Below, piece after piece: positions 8,705 to 16,919 of a DNA stretch of 43,635 nucleotides. Position 1 is the stretch's first letter. Every line of letters begins with the position of its first letter. A program made the translations under genes and the position numbers. The notes under the pieces are model-generated. The model made no database searches. It was given only the letters and a program-made list of their open reading frames with translations, and was not told where the DNA came from. Source of the DNA: Chloroflexota bacterium (GTDB lineage: Bacteria; Chloroflexota; Anaerolineae; Anaerolineales; Villigracilaceae); contig JAAENC010001194.1 of the NCBI GenBank assembly GCA_024224815.1, positions 1-43,635 of the forward strand, read 5' to 3'.

Positions 8705-10474
8705 ATGACCTTCACCCAAAGCAAATGGAGTCTTGACGATCTTTTCTCCGGTTTTGAAAGCCCAGAACTCGAAGCAAGCTACAAAGAACTAGATGAGCAA
8801 ATTACAGCCTTTGAAGCCCTGCGCCCCAAACTCAAAGCCGATATGGATGTGGAAGATTTCATGGAAATGCTTGAAGCCTCCGAAAAAAGCACTCGCATTA
8901 TTCATAAACTCTATTCTTTTGCCGGATTAGCTTTTGCGGCTGATACGCAAGATCAAGTAGCACAATCTGCGCAGTCGCGCATAGACCAATTCTACGCAGA
9001 AGTTCAAAACCGAACGCTTTTCTTCAGCCTGTGGTGGAAAGACCTCGATGCGGACACAGCCAAGCGCTTTATGGATGTCTCTGGCGACTACCGCTATTAC
9101 CTCGAAGAAATTCGCAATTTCAAACCACATACGCTCAGCGAAGCCGAAGAGAAAATTCTCAATATCAAAAATGTGACCGGCTCCAGTGCCTTAGTGACTC
9201 TTTATAGCGCGATTACGAATCGCTATGTCTACAAACTCGAAATAGATGGCGAAGAAAAAGAAATGACGCGCGGCGAGTTGATGACCTTTGTCCGCGGGGC
9301 AGATGCTGACCAACGCGCCGCTGCTTATCAGGAGCTTTACCGCGTATATGCTCAGGATGGGCCGATTCTTGGGCAAATGTATCAAACTCAGGTACGAGAT
9401 TGGGGCAACGAAAATGTCAACCTGCGCAAATTTGACAATCCTATTTCTGCCAGAAATTTAAGGAACGACATCCCAGATGAAGCTGTTGACACTTTGCTAG
9501 ATGTTTGCGAGAAAAATGCAGATGTTTTCCAGCGTTATTTCAAGCTCAAGGCCAAATATCTTGGGGTCGATAAATTGCGTCGCTATGATGTTTATGCGCC
9601 CGTTGTCGAATCGGATAAGAAATACGATTTCGGAGACGCAGCAGAAATGGTGATGGAATCCTTCGGGACATTCGACCCCAAACTTGCCAGCCTTGCCAAA
9701 CGTGTTTTCGACGACGAACATCTCGACAGTGAAGTCCGCAAAGGGAAAAGGGGTGGCGCATTTTGTTGGTCGGTGACCCCAGATATGTCCCCTTACGTTT
9801 TACTCAACTATCAAGGTCGTGCCAATGATGTTGCAACGATGGCACACGAATTAGGCCACGCTATCCACGCGATGTTAGCAGAGCACCATACTATTTTTAC
9901 CTTCCACTCATCGCTGCCGCTGGCAGAAACAGCATCTACATTTGCCGAGATGATGCTTGTAGATCAACTGCTCGAAAACGAGACTGATGAATCTGTTCGC
10001 CGCGATCTGCTTTTCCGTCAAGTCGATGATTCTTATGCTACTATTATGCGCCAAGCTTATTTCGCTCTCTTTGAACGTAAAGCACACGCTATGGTCAAAG
10101 AAAATGCTTCTGTAGATGAATTGGCAGCAGCCTATCTTGAGAATCTTGCCGCGCAATTTGGTGACGCAATTGAAGTAAGCGATGAATTTAAATGGGAATG
10201 GGTCTCTATTCCACATATTTATCACACCCCATTTTATGTTTATGCCTATGCCTTTGGGCAATTGCTGGTACTTTCACTTTATAAGCAATTCAAGGCCGAA
10301 GGCGATTCCTTCAAACCCCGATATCTCAAATTGCTCTCGGCTGGCGGCTCCCAAGCCCCAGAAAAAATTCTCACCGAAGCTGGGATCAATATCCGTAGTG
10401 CAGAATTCTGGCAGGGTGGTTTTGATGTGATCAAAGAATTGGTTGAGCAATTGGAAGAACTACCAATTGCATAG
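8705..10474 (+). CDS. pepF: Oligoendopeptidase F (M3 family)
   Basis: This 589-residue cytosolic zinc metallopeptidase cleaves short peptides. The active-site HEXXH is HELGH at residues 381-385. The third ligand lies downstream in the region PLAETASTFAE. A helical N-terminal oligopeptidase-F domain (about 115-185) precedes the catalytic domain, and the whole protein has the family's usual length of about 600. The start at 8705 has AGGAG eight bases upstream. It is flanked by a repeat-type terminator on one side and its own terminator on the other, so it is probably monocistronic. No peptide transporter is adjacent. Confidence 0.95.
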   Translation: MTFTQSKWSLDDLFSGFESPELEASYKELDEQITAFEALRPKLKADMDVEDFMEMLEASEKSTRIIHKLYSFAGLAFAADTQDQVAQSAQSRIDQFYAEVQNRTLFFSLWWKDLDADTAKRFMDVSGDYRYYLEEIRNFKPHTLSEAEEKILNIKNVTGSSALVTLYSAITNRYVYKLEIDGEEKEMTRGELMTFVRGADADQRAAAYQELYRVYAQDGPILGQMYQTQVRDWGNENVNLRKFDNPISARNLRNDIPDEAVDTLLDVCEKNADVFQRYFKLKAKYLGVDKLRRYDVYAPVVESDKKYDFGDAAEMVMESFGTFDPKLASLAKRVFDDEHLDSEVRKGKRGGAFCWSVTPDMSPYVLLNYQGRANDVATMAHELGHAIHAMLAEHHTIFTFHSSLPLAETASTFAEMMLVDQLLENETDESVRRDLLFRQVDDSYATIMRQAYFALFERKAHAMVKENASVDELAAAYLENLAAQFGDAIEVSDEFKWEWVSIPHIYHTPFYVYAYAFGQLLVLSLYKQFKAEGDSFKPRYLKLLSAGGSQAPEKILTEAGINIRSAEFWQGGFDVIKELVEQLEELPIA

Positions 10475-10492
10475 AAATAGTAAAGAGATAAT

Positions 10493-10527
10493 AAAAATCC
10501 TGTGCTGAAATCTAGCACAGGATTTTT
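10493..10527. terminator. Bidirectional terminator between pepF and a membrane protein gene
   Basis: A 14-bp stem (AAAAATCCTGTGCT with AGCACAGGATTTTT) around a seven-base loop has A/T tracts on both sides. It lies between two convergent genes and can serve both. Confidence 0.9.
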
Positions 10528-10538
10528 ATTTTGAGCAA

Positions 10539-10976
10539 CTAAAGTCCAAATATTTGCATCACGATTCCAAAGATTAAGCCTAACTCCAATCCCATGAGCA
10601 TAATACTTAGGCGCTTGGCATGTCCCCGTGGCCTGATTTGTCCTGCCTTGTCCGCTGCTCGAAGCACGGGATAAAGCCGCCAATAGAAAGATGCGATCGT
10701 AATAATCAAAGCAATTGCTGCCAAAACAAGAGTATTTTCTGGAGCAGTGAAGACCAAAACAAGTACAAGAGCGATCACAATCATTTTCACCCCGGCCACC
10801 CAATTGACCAGATAACGCACCAAGGCATGGACATCAGGGTCTGCTTTAGATTTTTCCCAGCCACTAAAAATACAGGCGCCATTGAATTTACAGTTATTTT
10901 GCAGAAAATAGAGTTCGAGCATATTTAAAGTTTCTATAAAAGCAAAAACGAGCAATGTGATTTGAAGGGTTTTCAT
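10539..10976 (-). CDS. Small membrane protein of unknown function (about four helices)
   Basis: The 145-residue product has four hydrophobic segments: about residues 5-22, 60-80, 82-100 and 125-143. Between the first two lies a soluble loop with two cysteines (NCKFNGACIF). The layout suggests a small integral membrane protein, but I recognise no family. It ends at the bidirectional terminator and is separated from the PAS gene upstream by another terminator, so it is probably transcribed alone. Confidence 0.65.
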   Translation of the reverse strand: MKTLQITLLVFAFIETLNMLELYFLQNNCKFNGACIFSGWEKSKADPDVHALVRYLVNWVAGVKMIVIALVLVLVFTAPENTLVLAAIALIITIASFYWRLYPVLRAADKAGQIRPRGHAKRLSIMLMGLELGLIFGIVMQIFGL

Positions 10977-11053
10977 AAGTATCTCTCAAGAAAGGGTTAT
11001 TATCTTCTACTACTTACGCAAATACGCCCAAAAAGTTACAAGTTCTTAAAAGC

Positions 11054-11083
11054 AAAGATGCTCATTGCATAATGAGCATCTTT
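11054..11083. terminator. Terminator of the multi-PAS gene
   Basis: A 13-bp stem (11054-11066 with 11071-11083) has a four-base loop and T-rich flanks on both strands. It follows the PAS gene stop by about 25 nt on the minus strand. Confidence 0.8.
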
Positions 11084-11106
11084 TTTAATAAATCTATAGA
11101 AATTCA

Positions 11107-13647
11107 CTACCCCTCTTCATCTCCCAACAAAGGATCGTTGGCAATGGGGATTATTTCATTATCCTCCAACTGCTCTCGTAAACGCTTGATCACCTTTTTT
11201 AGCTCGGTCATTCGAACTTCCCTGCCGATCATCATATCAAAGAGTTCGGTTTTTTCTTTCATTTTCGCTTGAAGCTCTTCAGTACGCTGCTTAACTAACT
11301 CTTCCAAGTGGTTGCGATGTTTTTCTAGTTCATCTTCCGCCTGTTTGCGTTCGGTAATATCTTGTGAAATAATTTGAATACCTATAATCTCGTTATTTGA
11401 ATTTACTATTTTGGTATAGGCACTTAAAAACCATTTTTCTTGAGTGGGTAATTGAACAAAGTCTTCATATGTTGCAATTTCATCTCTGTTTATTGAATTT
11501 TGAATTCTATCAAAATAAAATTCAGCAGATTCTTTTGGAAAAAGGTCAAAAATAGATTTGCCTTCAAAATCTTCCGGAACTCCATTCATGTCTTTGGCTG
11601 CTATCGAATTGAAAGAGATAATTGTTCCGTCAGACCTATAGTAACCAATGCCCAATCCAGCATTTTCGTGTAATAGACGAAATTTTTCTTCACTTTCTTG
11701 CAATGCTAATTCGTTCAACTTTCGTTCGGTAATGTCTACATGGGTACCTATTATCCTCACTGCCTTCCCATTTTCATCAAATTGGGCTTCAGCGCGTGAA
11801 AGAATATCCACCCAGTGGCCGTCTTTGTGCTTCATCTTAAATTCAAGTTCAAAACGGTCCCTTTTTTTATCGATTAACTCCTGCTGCATTTCCCAGGAGC
11901 GTTGTACATCTTCGGGATTGGTATTCGTTTCCCAGACCGAAAAATCATTGGAAATCTCGTCATATTCATATCCAAGCATACTCTTCCAGCCGGGGGAATA
12001 ATAAATTTCGTTCGTTTCCAAGTTCCAGTCGAATAAGCCGTCTCTGGATGCTTTCATAGCCAGATCAAAACGTCGCTGGCTTACTTTTATTTGATCTATT
12101 GCATTTTCCCTATCAGACACATCATCATAGATAGCAACAATTTCTCCGCTTGGCAAACGGAATACTCTGTTTTCATAGTAATTGGAATATTTATCATCCA
12201 CATATACTTTAGCTGGGAAGAATGCTGCTTCTCCCGTTTTCCAAACATTTCGAAACATATCGATTAAGCCATATTCGTCTATATTCGGTCGAATATCCTT
12301 TAGACTTTTTCCAATCACATCCGCTTTTTCCATCTTTTCATGTTTTAAGGAAAATTCATTAAATTCCTGAATGATGTAGTCACTGCCAGATTTTCCATCA
12401 TTTATTACTTTATATATAGCGACACCGCAATCAAGCGTATTTACCAACCCTCTATATCTTTCTTCACTCTTTATCAAAGCTTCTTCAGCCTGCTTGCGCT
12501 CAGTAATGTCATACTCTGTTGTGAAAATCAAAGGGAGCTCTCCCTCTATATCAATACGATTTGCATGGACTGAAACAGGAAATGTTGTCCCGTCCTTGCG
12601 AACATGTGTGTTCTCAACATAAAAGGGCTGACCGCTCATGATCATTTGTGTTCGTTCCACAACCAGCTTCTTACCTTCTTCATCATCAATGTCGGCAACA
12701 GGTCTGCCGATGAACTCCTCACGCGTATAACCGTGTGTTTTGTACGCCGCCTCGTTTGCATCAAGGATTACGGGAATACCGTCTTCTGTATTAGGGTCCA
12801 GGATCATGCAATAATCACCAACTTGTTCAAAGAGTGCTCTAAAGCGTTTTTCGCTGGCTTTGAGCTTCTCTTCAGCCTGTTTGCTCTCAGTTTTATTTCT
12901 GAAGTATCCAATCAGGCCATTTGGCTGACTTTGCTCATCAAAGGTAGGCATAAAGGTTCCAGAAAAAAACTCTGGCTCTCCAGCCTGAGAAACCAAAGAG
13001 GTTTCAAAATGCATTGGCTCACTGCTCTCCATGACTTTCTTTTTCGCTTCGATGAGTATGTCCGCTTCTTCTTTCAACAAGAAATCATGATCGGTCTTAC
13101 CAAGCATATCTTCTTCTGTCAGCCCCAACTGAGGATTGATGACCATTGTATACCTGAGTTCGCTATCATGCATCACAATATGATCAGGCGTGTTCGCAGC
13201 AATAGCCTTAAAACGTGCTTCATTGTGGTGTAGTTGCTTTTCCCACTGCTTGCGCTCCGTGATGTCGTTTACCAAAATCATTCCGGCAGGTTTGCCCTCC
13301 CACTCGATCCGAGATATTTTGGTATTCAAATATTTGATTTCCCCAGATCGGGAAATAAGACGAAATTCCAGATCCGGTTCAAATTCTTCACCGCTAACCA
13401 GGTTTTCATAAACCACAGTAACACTATCAATATCTTCAGCGTGAACCAACGACAAGAACAGTACTTTTTCATATTCTTCAGCTGAATAGCCTATTATTTC
13501 CAACCAACAGGGGTTGTAGTATATTCGTTTTCCGCCCTGCATGACAAGAATACCCTCCCTTGCATTCTCTACAATGATGCGATATTTCTCTTCGCAAATA
13601 TGGGGATTAGCACTTTGATCTTTTGATGATCTTTTAGAGGTGACCAT
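11107..13647 (-). CDS. Six-PAS sensor protein without an output domain
   Basis: The 846-residue protein consists of about six consecutive PAS/PAC units of roughly 125 residues each. Their boundaries are marked by the recurring ITERKQAE-type linker near residues 130, 255, 382, 508, 640 and 764. After the last PAS there is a coiled coil (EELVKQRTEELQAKMKEK) and a short segment containing GREVRMTELKKVIKRL, then an acidic tail and stop. No His-kinase HisKA/HATPase_c, GGDEF, EAL, HD-GYP or HTH domain is present. In many hybrid kinases the GREVRM segment directly precedes more PAS units or a kinase core, so the gene may be 3'-truncated, or may act as a scaffold or partner of a kinase encoded elsewhere. 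GGAGAAG precedes the start. No membrane segment is visible, so it should be cytosolic. Confidence 0.88.
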   Translation of the reverse strand: MVTSKRSSKDQSANPHICEEKYRIIVENAREGILVMQGGKRIYYNPCWLEIIGYSAEEYEKVLFLSLVHAEDIDSVTVVYENLVSGEEFEPDLEFRLISRSGEIKYLNTKISRIEWEGKPAGMILVNDITERKQWEKQLHHNEARFKAIAANTPDHIVMHDSELRYTMVINPQLGLTEEDMLGKTDHDFLLKEEADILIEAKKKVMESSEPMHFETSLVSQAGEPEFFSGTFMPTFDEQSQPNGLIGYFRNKTESKQAEEKLKASEKRFRALFEQVGDYCMILDPNTEDGIPVILDANEAAYKTHGYTREEFIGRPVADIDDEEGKKLVVERTQMIMSGQPFYVENTHVRKDGTTFPVSVHANRIDIEGELPLIFTTEYDITERKQAEEALIKSEERYRGLVNTLDCGVAIYKVINDGKSGSDYIIQEFNEFSLKHEKMEKADVIGKSLKDIRPNIDEYGLIDMFRNVWKTGEAAFFPAKVYVDDKYSNYYENRVFRLPSGEIVAIYDDVSDRENAIDQIKVSQRRFDLAMKASRDGLFDWNLETNEIYYSPGWKSMLGYEYDEISNDFSVWETNTNPEDVQRSWEMQQELIDKKRDRFELEFKMKHKDGHWVDILSRAEAQFDENGKAVRIIGTHVDITERKLNELALQESEEKFRLLHENAGLGIGYYRSDGTIISFNSIAAKDMNGVPEDFEGKSIFDLFPKESAEFYFDRIQNSINRDEIATYEDFVQLPTQEKWFLSAYTKIVNSNNEIIGIQIISQDITERKQAEDELEKHRNHLEELVKQRTEELQAKMKEKTELFDMMIGREVRMTELKKVIKRLREQLEDNEIIPIANDPLLGDEEG

Positions 13648-13757
13648 AGTATCTTCTCCTACAGTTTACTGGCCTGTCTAGACATTGTACCTTATGCCAT
13701 TTTTGCTATCAGAGTTTCAGAGCCTGGGTGGATGTCATAGGAGAAAATAATTGGAGA

Positions 13758-14228
13758 TCAACCGGATATTCTTTTCATCTCTTCTGGCATTAGGGTAAAG
13801 GCTTTCCCAAATCCAGCTACATAACGCGCTGTCTCCAGCTTTATCTCATATAAAGCAAAATCGCCTAGCTGAAAATTCATCTTTGCAAAGGGATATTTCT
13901 TAAGATATTGCTCTTTTGCGCTTGCATATTCAGCACTTATCGGGGATAGCAGGGAGGCTTTTCCCACAATCGAAAGACGCGCCAAAGTTTGGGGGTTAAT
14001 ATTTTCGCGCACCGATTCAGAGACCATCAAACTAACACGCGGATTAGTCATAATATTTTGCGTATGTTTTGCCAATTGGCTGATGTGAATATGATATTTT
14101 GTGTAGTCGACTGAAATCCCATACAAAACCATAGAAACCAAAGGCTGTCCTTCTACTGAAGTGCCTAATGAAGCATTTTTCTGCCTGAGTAGAAGTTGAA
14201 TAAGTTTTTCTCTTGATCCTTCGTCCAT
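13758..14228 (-). CDS. Pyridoxamine 5'-phosphate oxidase-like FMN-binding protein
   Basis: The 156-residue protein resembles the split-barrel flavin-binding family (HugZ/PNPOx-like). It has ASLGTSVEGQPLVSMVLY near the N-terminus, HISQLAKHTQNI for the flavin phosphate region, and LARLSIVGKASLL in the core strand. The C-terminal YVAGFGKAF is often seen in HugZ-like proteins that handle heme, but I cannot tell substrate from sequence. The ATG follows a GGAGCT site. It is 21 nt downstream of the zinc-ribbon gene and may share its transcript with the ferredoxin gene upstream. Confidence 0.82.
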   Translation of the reverse strand: MDEGSREKLIQLLLRQKNASLGTSVEGQPLVSMVLYGISVDYTKYHIHISQLAKHTQNIMTNPRVSLMVSESVRENINPQTLARLSIVGKASLLSPISAEYASAKEQYLKKYPFAKMNFQLGDFALYEIKLETARYVAGFGKAFTLMPEEMKRISG

Positions 14229-14249
14229 ATCTTAGCTCCTCTTTTAAAA

Positions 14250-14690
14250 TCAGCGTGCAGTTTTTCCAGACACCCTGTTATCGCGCTCCCAAGATTGAAT
14301 TGCATTCTTCAACCAAGTAGTTCGTATGCCCTTAGGGAGTTTTTCCCTCTCATGCTCTATTAAATTTTCGACGACAAATTCATCACCGCCAACTTTACGA
14401 AGAAGATCATCATATAAGCTCGCCTGCTCCAGAGCATTACCGAAAATCTCCTCTGCTGTATATGGTTTATCAAAAACTCTCCTAAAGAAATCGCGTATTT
14501 TCGATAAAACCCCATTAGATTGTCTTGAAATATCTCGAAAAGCTTTATGGTCATACTCTCTTTCTTCATCAGGTTCGTATATATTTACACCGCATTCAGG
14601 GCAACGCGTTAAATCGTAATAAAAATATGAGCCACAGCGAGCGCATTCTATTTCATCGTCTTTAGGTGGAGGATCAATACTGATTGGCAT
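14250..14690 (-). CDS. Zinc-ribbon protein of unknown function
   Basis: The 146-residue product has an N-terminal zinc ribbon made of CARC and CPEC separated by 11 residues. The remainder, about 110 residues, is helical and charged and I do not recognise it. A longer frame reaches 14720, but that would overlap the ferredoxin gene. The ATG at 14690 lies 2 nt after the ferredoxin stop codon, as expected for translational coupling. The tight spacing suggests a shared job with the ferredoxin, or at least co-expression. Confidence 0.72.
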   Translation of the reverse strand: MPISIDPPPKDDEIECARCGSYFYYDLTRCPECGVNIYEPDEEREYDHKAFRDISRQSNGVLSKIRDFFRRVFDKPYTAEEIFGNALEQASLYDDLLRKVGGDEFVVENLIEHEREKLPKGIRTTWLKNAIQSWERDNRVSGKTAR

Positions 14691-14692
14691 AT

Positions 14693-15607
14693 TTACGCTA
14701 CCTGTGCCATAAGCGCACAAATCTCAAGCGGGATGCCCTTCTCCGCATCCGCAACGAGCGTGATTGAATCTTGCTCACATATATCAACACATACGCCGCA
14801 CCCCATACATTTTTCGTAGCTTACATTCATCACGAAATCATCCATTTCTAGGGCGCCGAACTGACAATATTCTACACAATTATCGCAGCTAATGCACATA
14901 TCTTCATCCACTTGAGCGACAAAACCAGATGAAGCCAGCATAGGGGTACCATGATTATGAGCATTCATTGCTCCACAGCAACATTCGCAGCAATTGCAAA
15001 TGGCGTAGAAACGCTCGAGCATCGCATCTTTGAAAAAGGCGTGGTGTACGTGCCCACGCTCGTCTTCGGCTTTGAGAATCTCGACGGCTTCATCTCTGGT
15101 AATCTCCCGAGAACGATCTGGGTGATGATCGCGAATAAAGGAGGCAAAAGGATCTCCGACAACCAAACAAACGTCCATTGGCATGCAGGGATTCTCTTTT
15201 GCAGAACGACAGGGGCAGTCTAGCGCAACGATATGCTCGGGGTTTTTCATCACGATCGAACGCGCACGTTTATAGGGGATGACCTGCTCAAGATCAGGGA
15301 CGTTAAGCTCTTCGTTGATCTGTACCATCTGCTTCGCCGTCTCTAGCGGAATAGCTTTACCATGATAGCTTTCAGACATCCCTTTACTAGGCGTAGCAGG
15401 TTTATTTTCAGGTTCGTTTCCGAGTTTCTTTTTCAATGCCAAATATTTTTTTACTGCAGGGTGATTTCCCGTGCCAATATCAATATAGTGATAAATCCAA
15501 CGTCCATAAATATAGCCGTGCAAAAAATCGAGCAGGGTGTAGTTGGGCAGTTTGCGGGCTTCTTTGATAAATTCTTGCGTTGACTCTTTGATAAAGGGGA
15601 TTTTCAT
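14693..15607 (-). CDS. Cys-rich 4Fe-4S dicluster protein
   Basis: The 304-residue soluble protein ends in two ferredoxin-type sites, each with the spacing C-x2-C-x2-C-x3-C (CISCDNCVEYC and CMGCGVCVDIC), which should hold two 4Fe-4S clusters. Upstream lie further cysteines: CPCRSAKENPC near residue 132 and an unusual CNCCECCCG in the middle, which could bind another cluster or metal. The N-terminal third is not recognised. Such proteins are electron carriers or partners of redox enzymes, but no oxidoreductase is adjacent. It leads a probable three-gene unit with the zinc-ribbon protein and the FMN-binding protein. Confidence 0.82.
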   Translation of the reverse strand: MKIPFIKESTQEFIKEARKLPNYTLLDFLHGYIYGRWIYHYIDIGTGNHPAVKKYLALKKKLGNEPENKPATPSKGMSESYHGKAIPLETAKQMVQINEELNVPDLEQVIPYKRARSIVMKNPEHIVALDCPCRSAKENPCMPMDVCLVVGDPFASFIRDHHPDRSREITRDEAVEILKAEDERGHVHHAFFKDAMLERFYAICNCCECCCGAMNAHNHGTPMLASSGFVAQVDEDMCISCDNCVEYCQFGALEMDDFVMNVSYEKCMGCGVCVDICEQDSITLVADAEKGIPLEICALMAQVA

Positions 15608-15712
15608 GGTGTCCTCGTCTTATTTGGGGTGATTTTATTCTACGAGAATTCCCCAGAGATGGTAAGAGCCCTTTCTCTATAAATAGTGGATATTTGTCCT
15701 CAAAACGGATTC

Positions 15713-15746
15713 AAAAAAACTGCCCGTCGAAAAAGGCAGCTTTTTT
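15713..15746 (-). terminator. Probable terminator of the RidA-GNAT unit
   Basis: A hairpin with CTGCC/GGCAG core arms lies inside A and T tracts. On the minus strand it ends in seven T residues about 30 nt past the acetyltransferase stop. Confidence 0.65.
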
Positions 15747-15774
15747 ACATTGGCTTTTTATCAGCGGCAAAAAC

Positions 15775-16323
15775 TTATTCACGCCAATGTTCTGGCTGAT
15801 TTAATATATCAGCACATATAACAGTTCCGCTCACCTTGCCTATCAGACCTTGGCAAAGTTCCTGAACCATCCAGGCATCAGCATTTTTTTTGGGGATTGG
15901 GTAAGGAGCATCAAATCCCCGAACACCTGCTGGGAGAAACCCATGCCGCGGATAATATTCGGGATGCCCAAGAACAAAAACAAGATCAACGCCCGCTTTT
16001 CTTAACAGTCTCAAGCCTTCTTTTATTAGTTGGCCGCCAACGCCCTGTGATTGTGCAGCGGGAAGTACCGCGAGAGGAGCAAGTATGAGGGCTGATACTG
16101 AATCTATAGATGGAGTGAGATAAGCTTTTGTAAACAAGATGTGCCCAATGGCTTGGCCATCTTTTTCTGCGAGCAGGGATAGTAGCGGCTTTGCACTTGA
16201 ATCATTTAACAACCCATCCACTAGTTCAACAATAATGGAGCCTTCTTTTTTGCCAAATGCCTGTGCTTCGACATGCAAAATATCCTTTAAATCAGCTTCT
16301 GTTGTTTCTCTTATATTCAACAT
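15775..16323 (-). CDS. GNAT family N-acetyltransferase (YhbS-like)
   Basis: The 182-residue protein has a single GNAT domain. The acetyl-CoA binding loop is AQSQGVGGQLIKEGL, preceded by the strand LAPLAVLP. The GHPEYYPRHGF segment is typical of the YhbS/COG3153 group. The substrate cannot be told. An upstream in-frame Met at 16380 would overlap the preceding gene; the ATG at 16323 has AGGGA six bases upstream and starts the usual MLNIRETTEADL. It is 20 nt downstream of the RidA-like gene, so the two form an operon. Confidence 0.88.
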   Translation of the reverse strand: MLNIRETTEADLKDILHVEAQAFGKKEGSIIVELVDGLLNDSSAKPLLSLLAEKDGQAIGHILFTKAYLTPSIDSVSALILAPLAVLPAAQSQGVGGQLIKEGLRLLRKAGVDLVFVLGHPEYYPRHGFLPAGVRGFDAPYPIPKKNADAWMVQELCQGLIGKVSGTVICADILNQPEHWRE

Positions 16324-16343
16324 AATATCCCTGAAAAATCTTT

Positions 16344-16736
16344 TTAAACCAGAGCAATCAGCTCTACTTCCAGCATCCAATCGGGGTCAACAAGCCCTGT
16401 AACTTCCACAAGCGCGCTGGCTGGTTTTGCAGCGCCATAATATTTTAAGCGAATGGCAGCAAATTCTTCGAGAAGAGACATATCAGTGATATAGATCGTT
16501 GTTTTGATCACTTTTTCAAAAGAGGAACTGTATGCTTCAAGAATAGCTTGCAAATTCTTAAAGATTTGCTCAGCTTGTGCGCTCATACTGCCAACACCAA
16601 CAACTTCCCCAGCTATATTTTGCGGGCCTTGCCCCGAGATAAAGAGTAGATCTGCCCCGCGCGACACCAGCGCTGCTTGAGAATAGTGTCCATTTGGTAC
16701 GGTAACGCCACTGGGATTGCTCATTTTTACTGACAT
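16344..16736 (-). CDS. RidA/YjgF-family protein lacking the catalytic Arg
   Basis: The 130-residue product shows the Rid fold signature: SQAALVSRGADLLFISGQG at the front, NLQAILEAYSSSFEKVIKTTIYI in the middle, and a C-terminal EVELIALV strand. In true RidA enamine/imine deaminases an Arg (Arg105 in E. coli numbering) sits in a P-A-R-S motif. Here the equivalent stretch reads PASALVEV, with no Arg. That places it among the Rid subfamilies whose activity is not deamination of 2-aminoacrylate. It is co-transcribed with a GNAT protein. Confidence 0.88.
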   Translation of the reverse strand: MSVKMSNPSGVTVPNGHYSQAALVSRGADLLFISGQGPQNIAGEVVGVGSMSAQAEQIFKNLQAILEAYSSSFEKVIKTTIYITDMSLLEEFAAIRLKYYGAAKPASALVEVTGLVDPDWMLEVELIALV

Positions 16737-16756
16737 TTATTTTCTCCTTTTCTTTG

Positions 16757-16774
16757 CCCCCCGCTAGCGGGGGG
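16757..16774. repeat. Perfect 18-bp GC palindrome
   Basis: CCCCCCGCTAGCGGGGGG is fully self-complementary and lies just upstream of the RidA-like gene. Similar C/G-run hairpins occur at 20057-20220 and 26118-26198. Confidence 0.7.
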
Positions 16775-16811
16775 AGAACTAGACATTTTTATTGAACTTA
16801 GTAGAAGTTTC

Positions 16812-16907
16812 AAACCCGAAAGGTTTTATCGGAATATGCTCAAAAAAGATATCCTCACGAGGAAAGCACCATATTGTTTACATATTTAATGGAAAGCTTT
16901 CGGGTTT
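16812..16907. repeat. Inverted repeat with long loop
   Basis: The 11-bp arms AAACCCGAAAG (16812-16822) and CTTTCGGGTTT (16897-16907) are separated by 74 nt. The element lies just past the penicillin-binding protein stop and could be a transposon-like remnant or a long terminator hairpin. Confidence 0.5.
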
Positions 16908-16919
16908 ATTAAACAGGCT

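Noticed and set aside
10279-10803. A 174-codon minus-strand frame across the end of pepF and the small membrane protein gene
   Set aside because: It crosses a strong bidirectional terminator and overlaps two better-supported genes.
12604-13233. A 209-codon frame antisense to the PAS gene
   Set aside because: It lies wholly inside a well-supported gene, has no recognisable domain and no ribosome site; a shadow frame.
11107-13647. Annotation as a histidine kinase
   Set aside because: PAS-linker similarity suggests it, but no HisKA or HATPase_c motif exists before the stop.
15897-16402. Short plus-strand frames over the acetyltransferase/RidA region
   Set aside because: Both minus-strand genes have clear domains; the plus frames have no motif or ribosome site.
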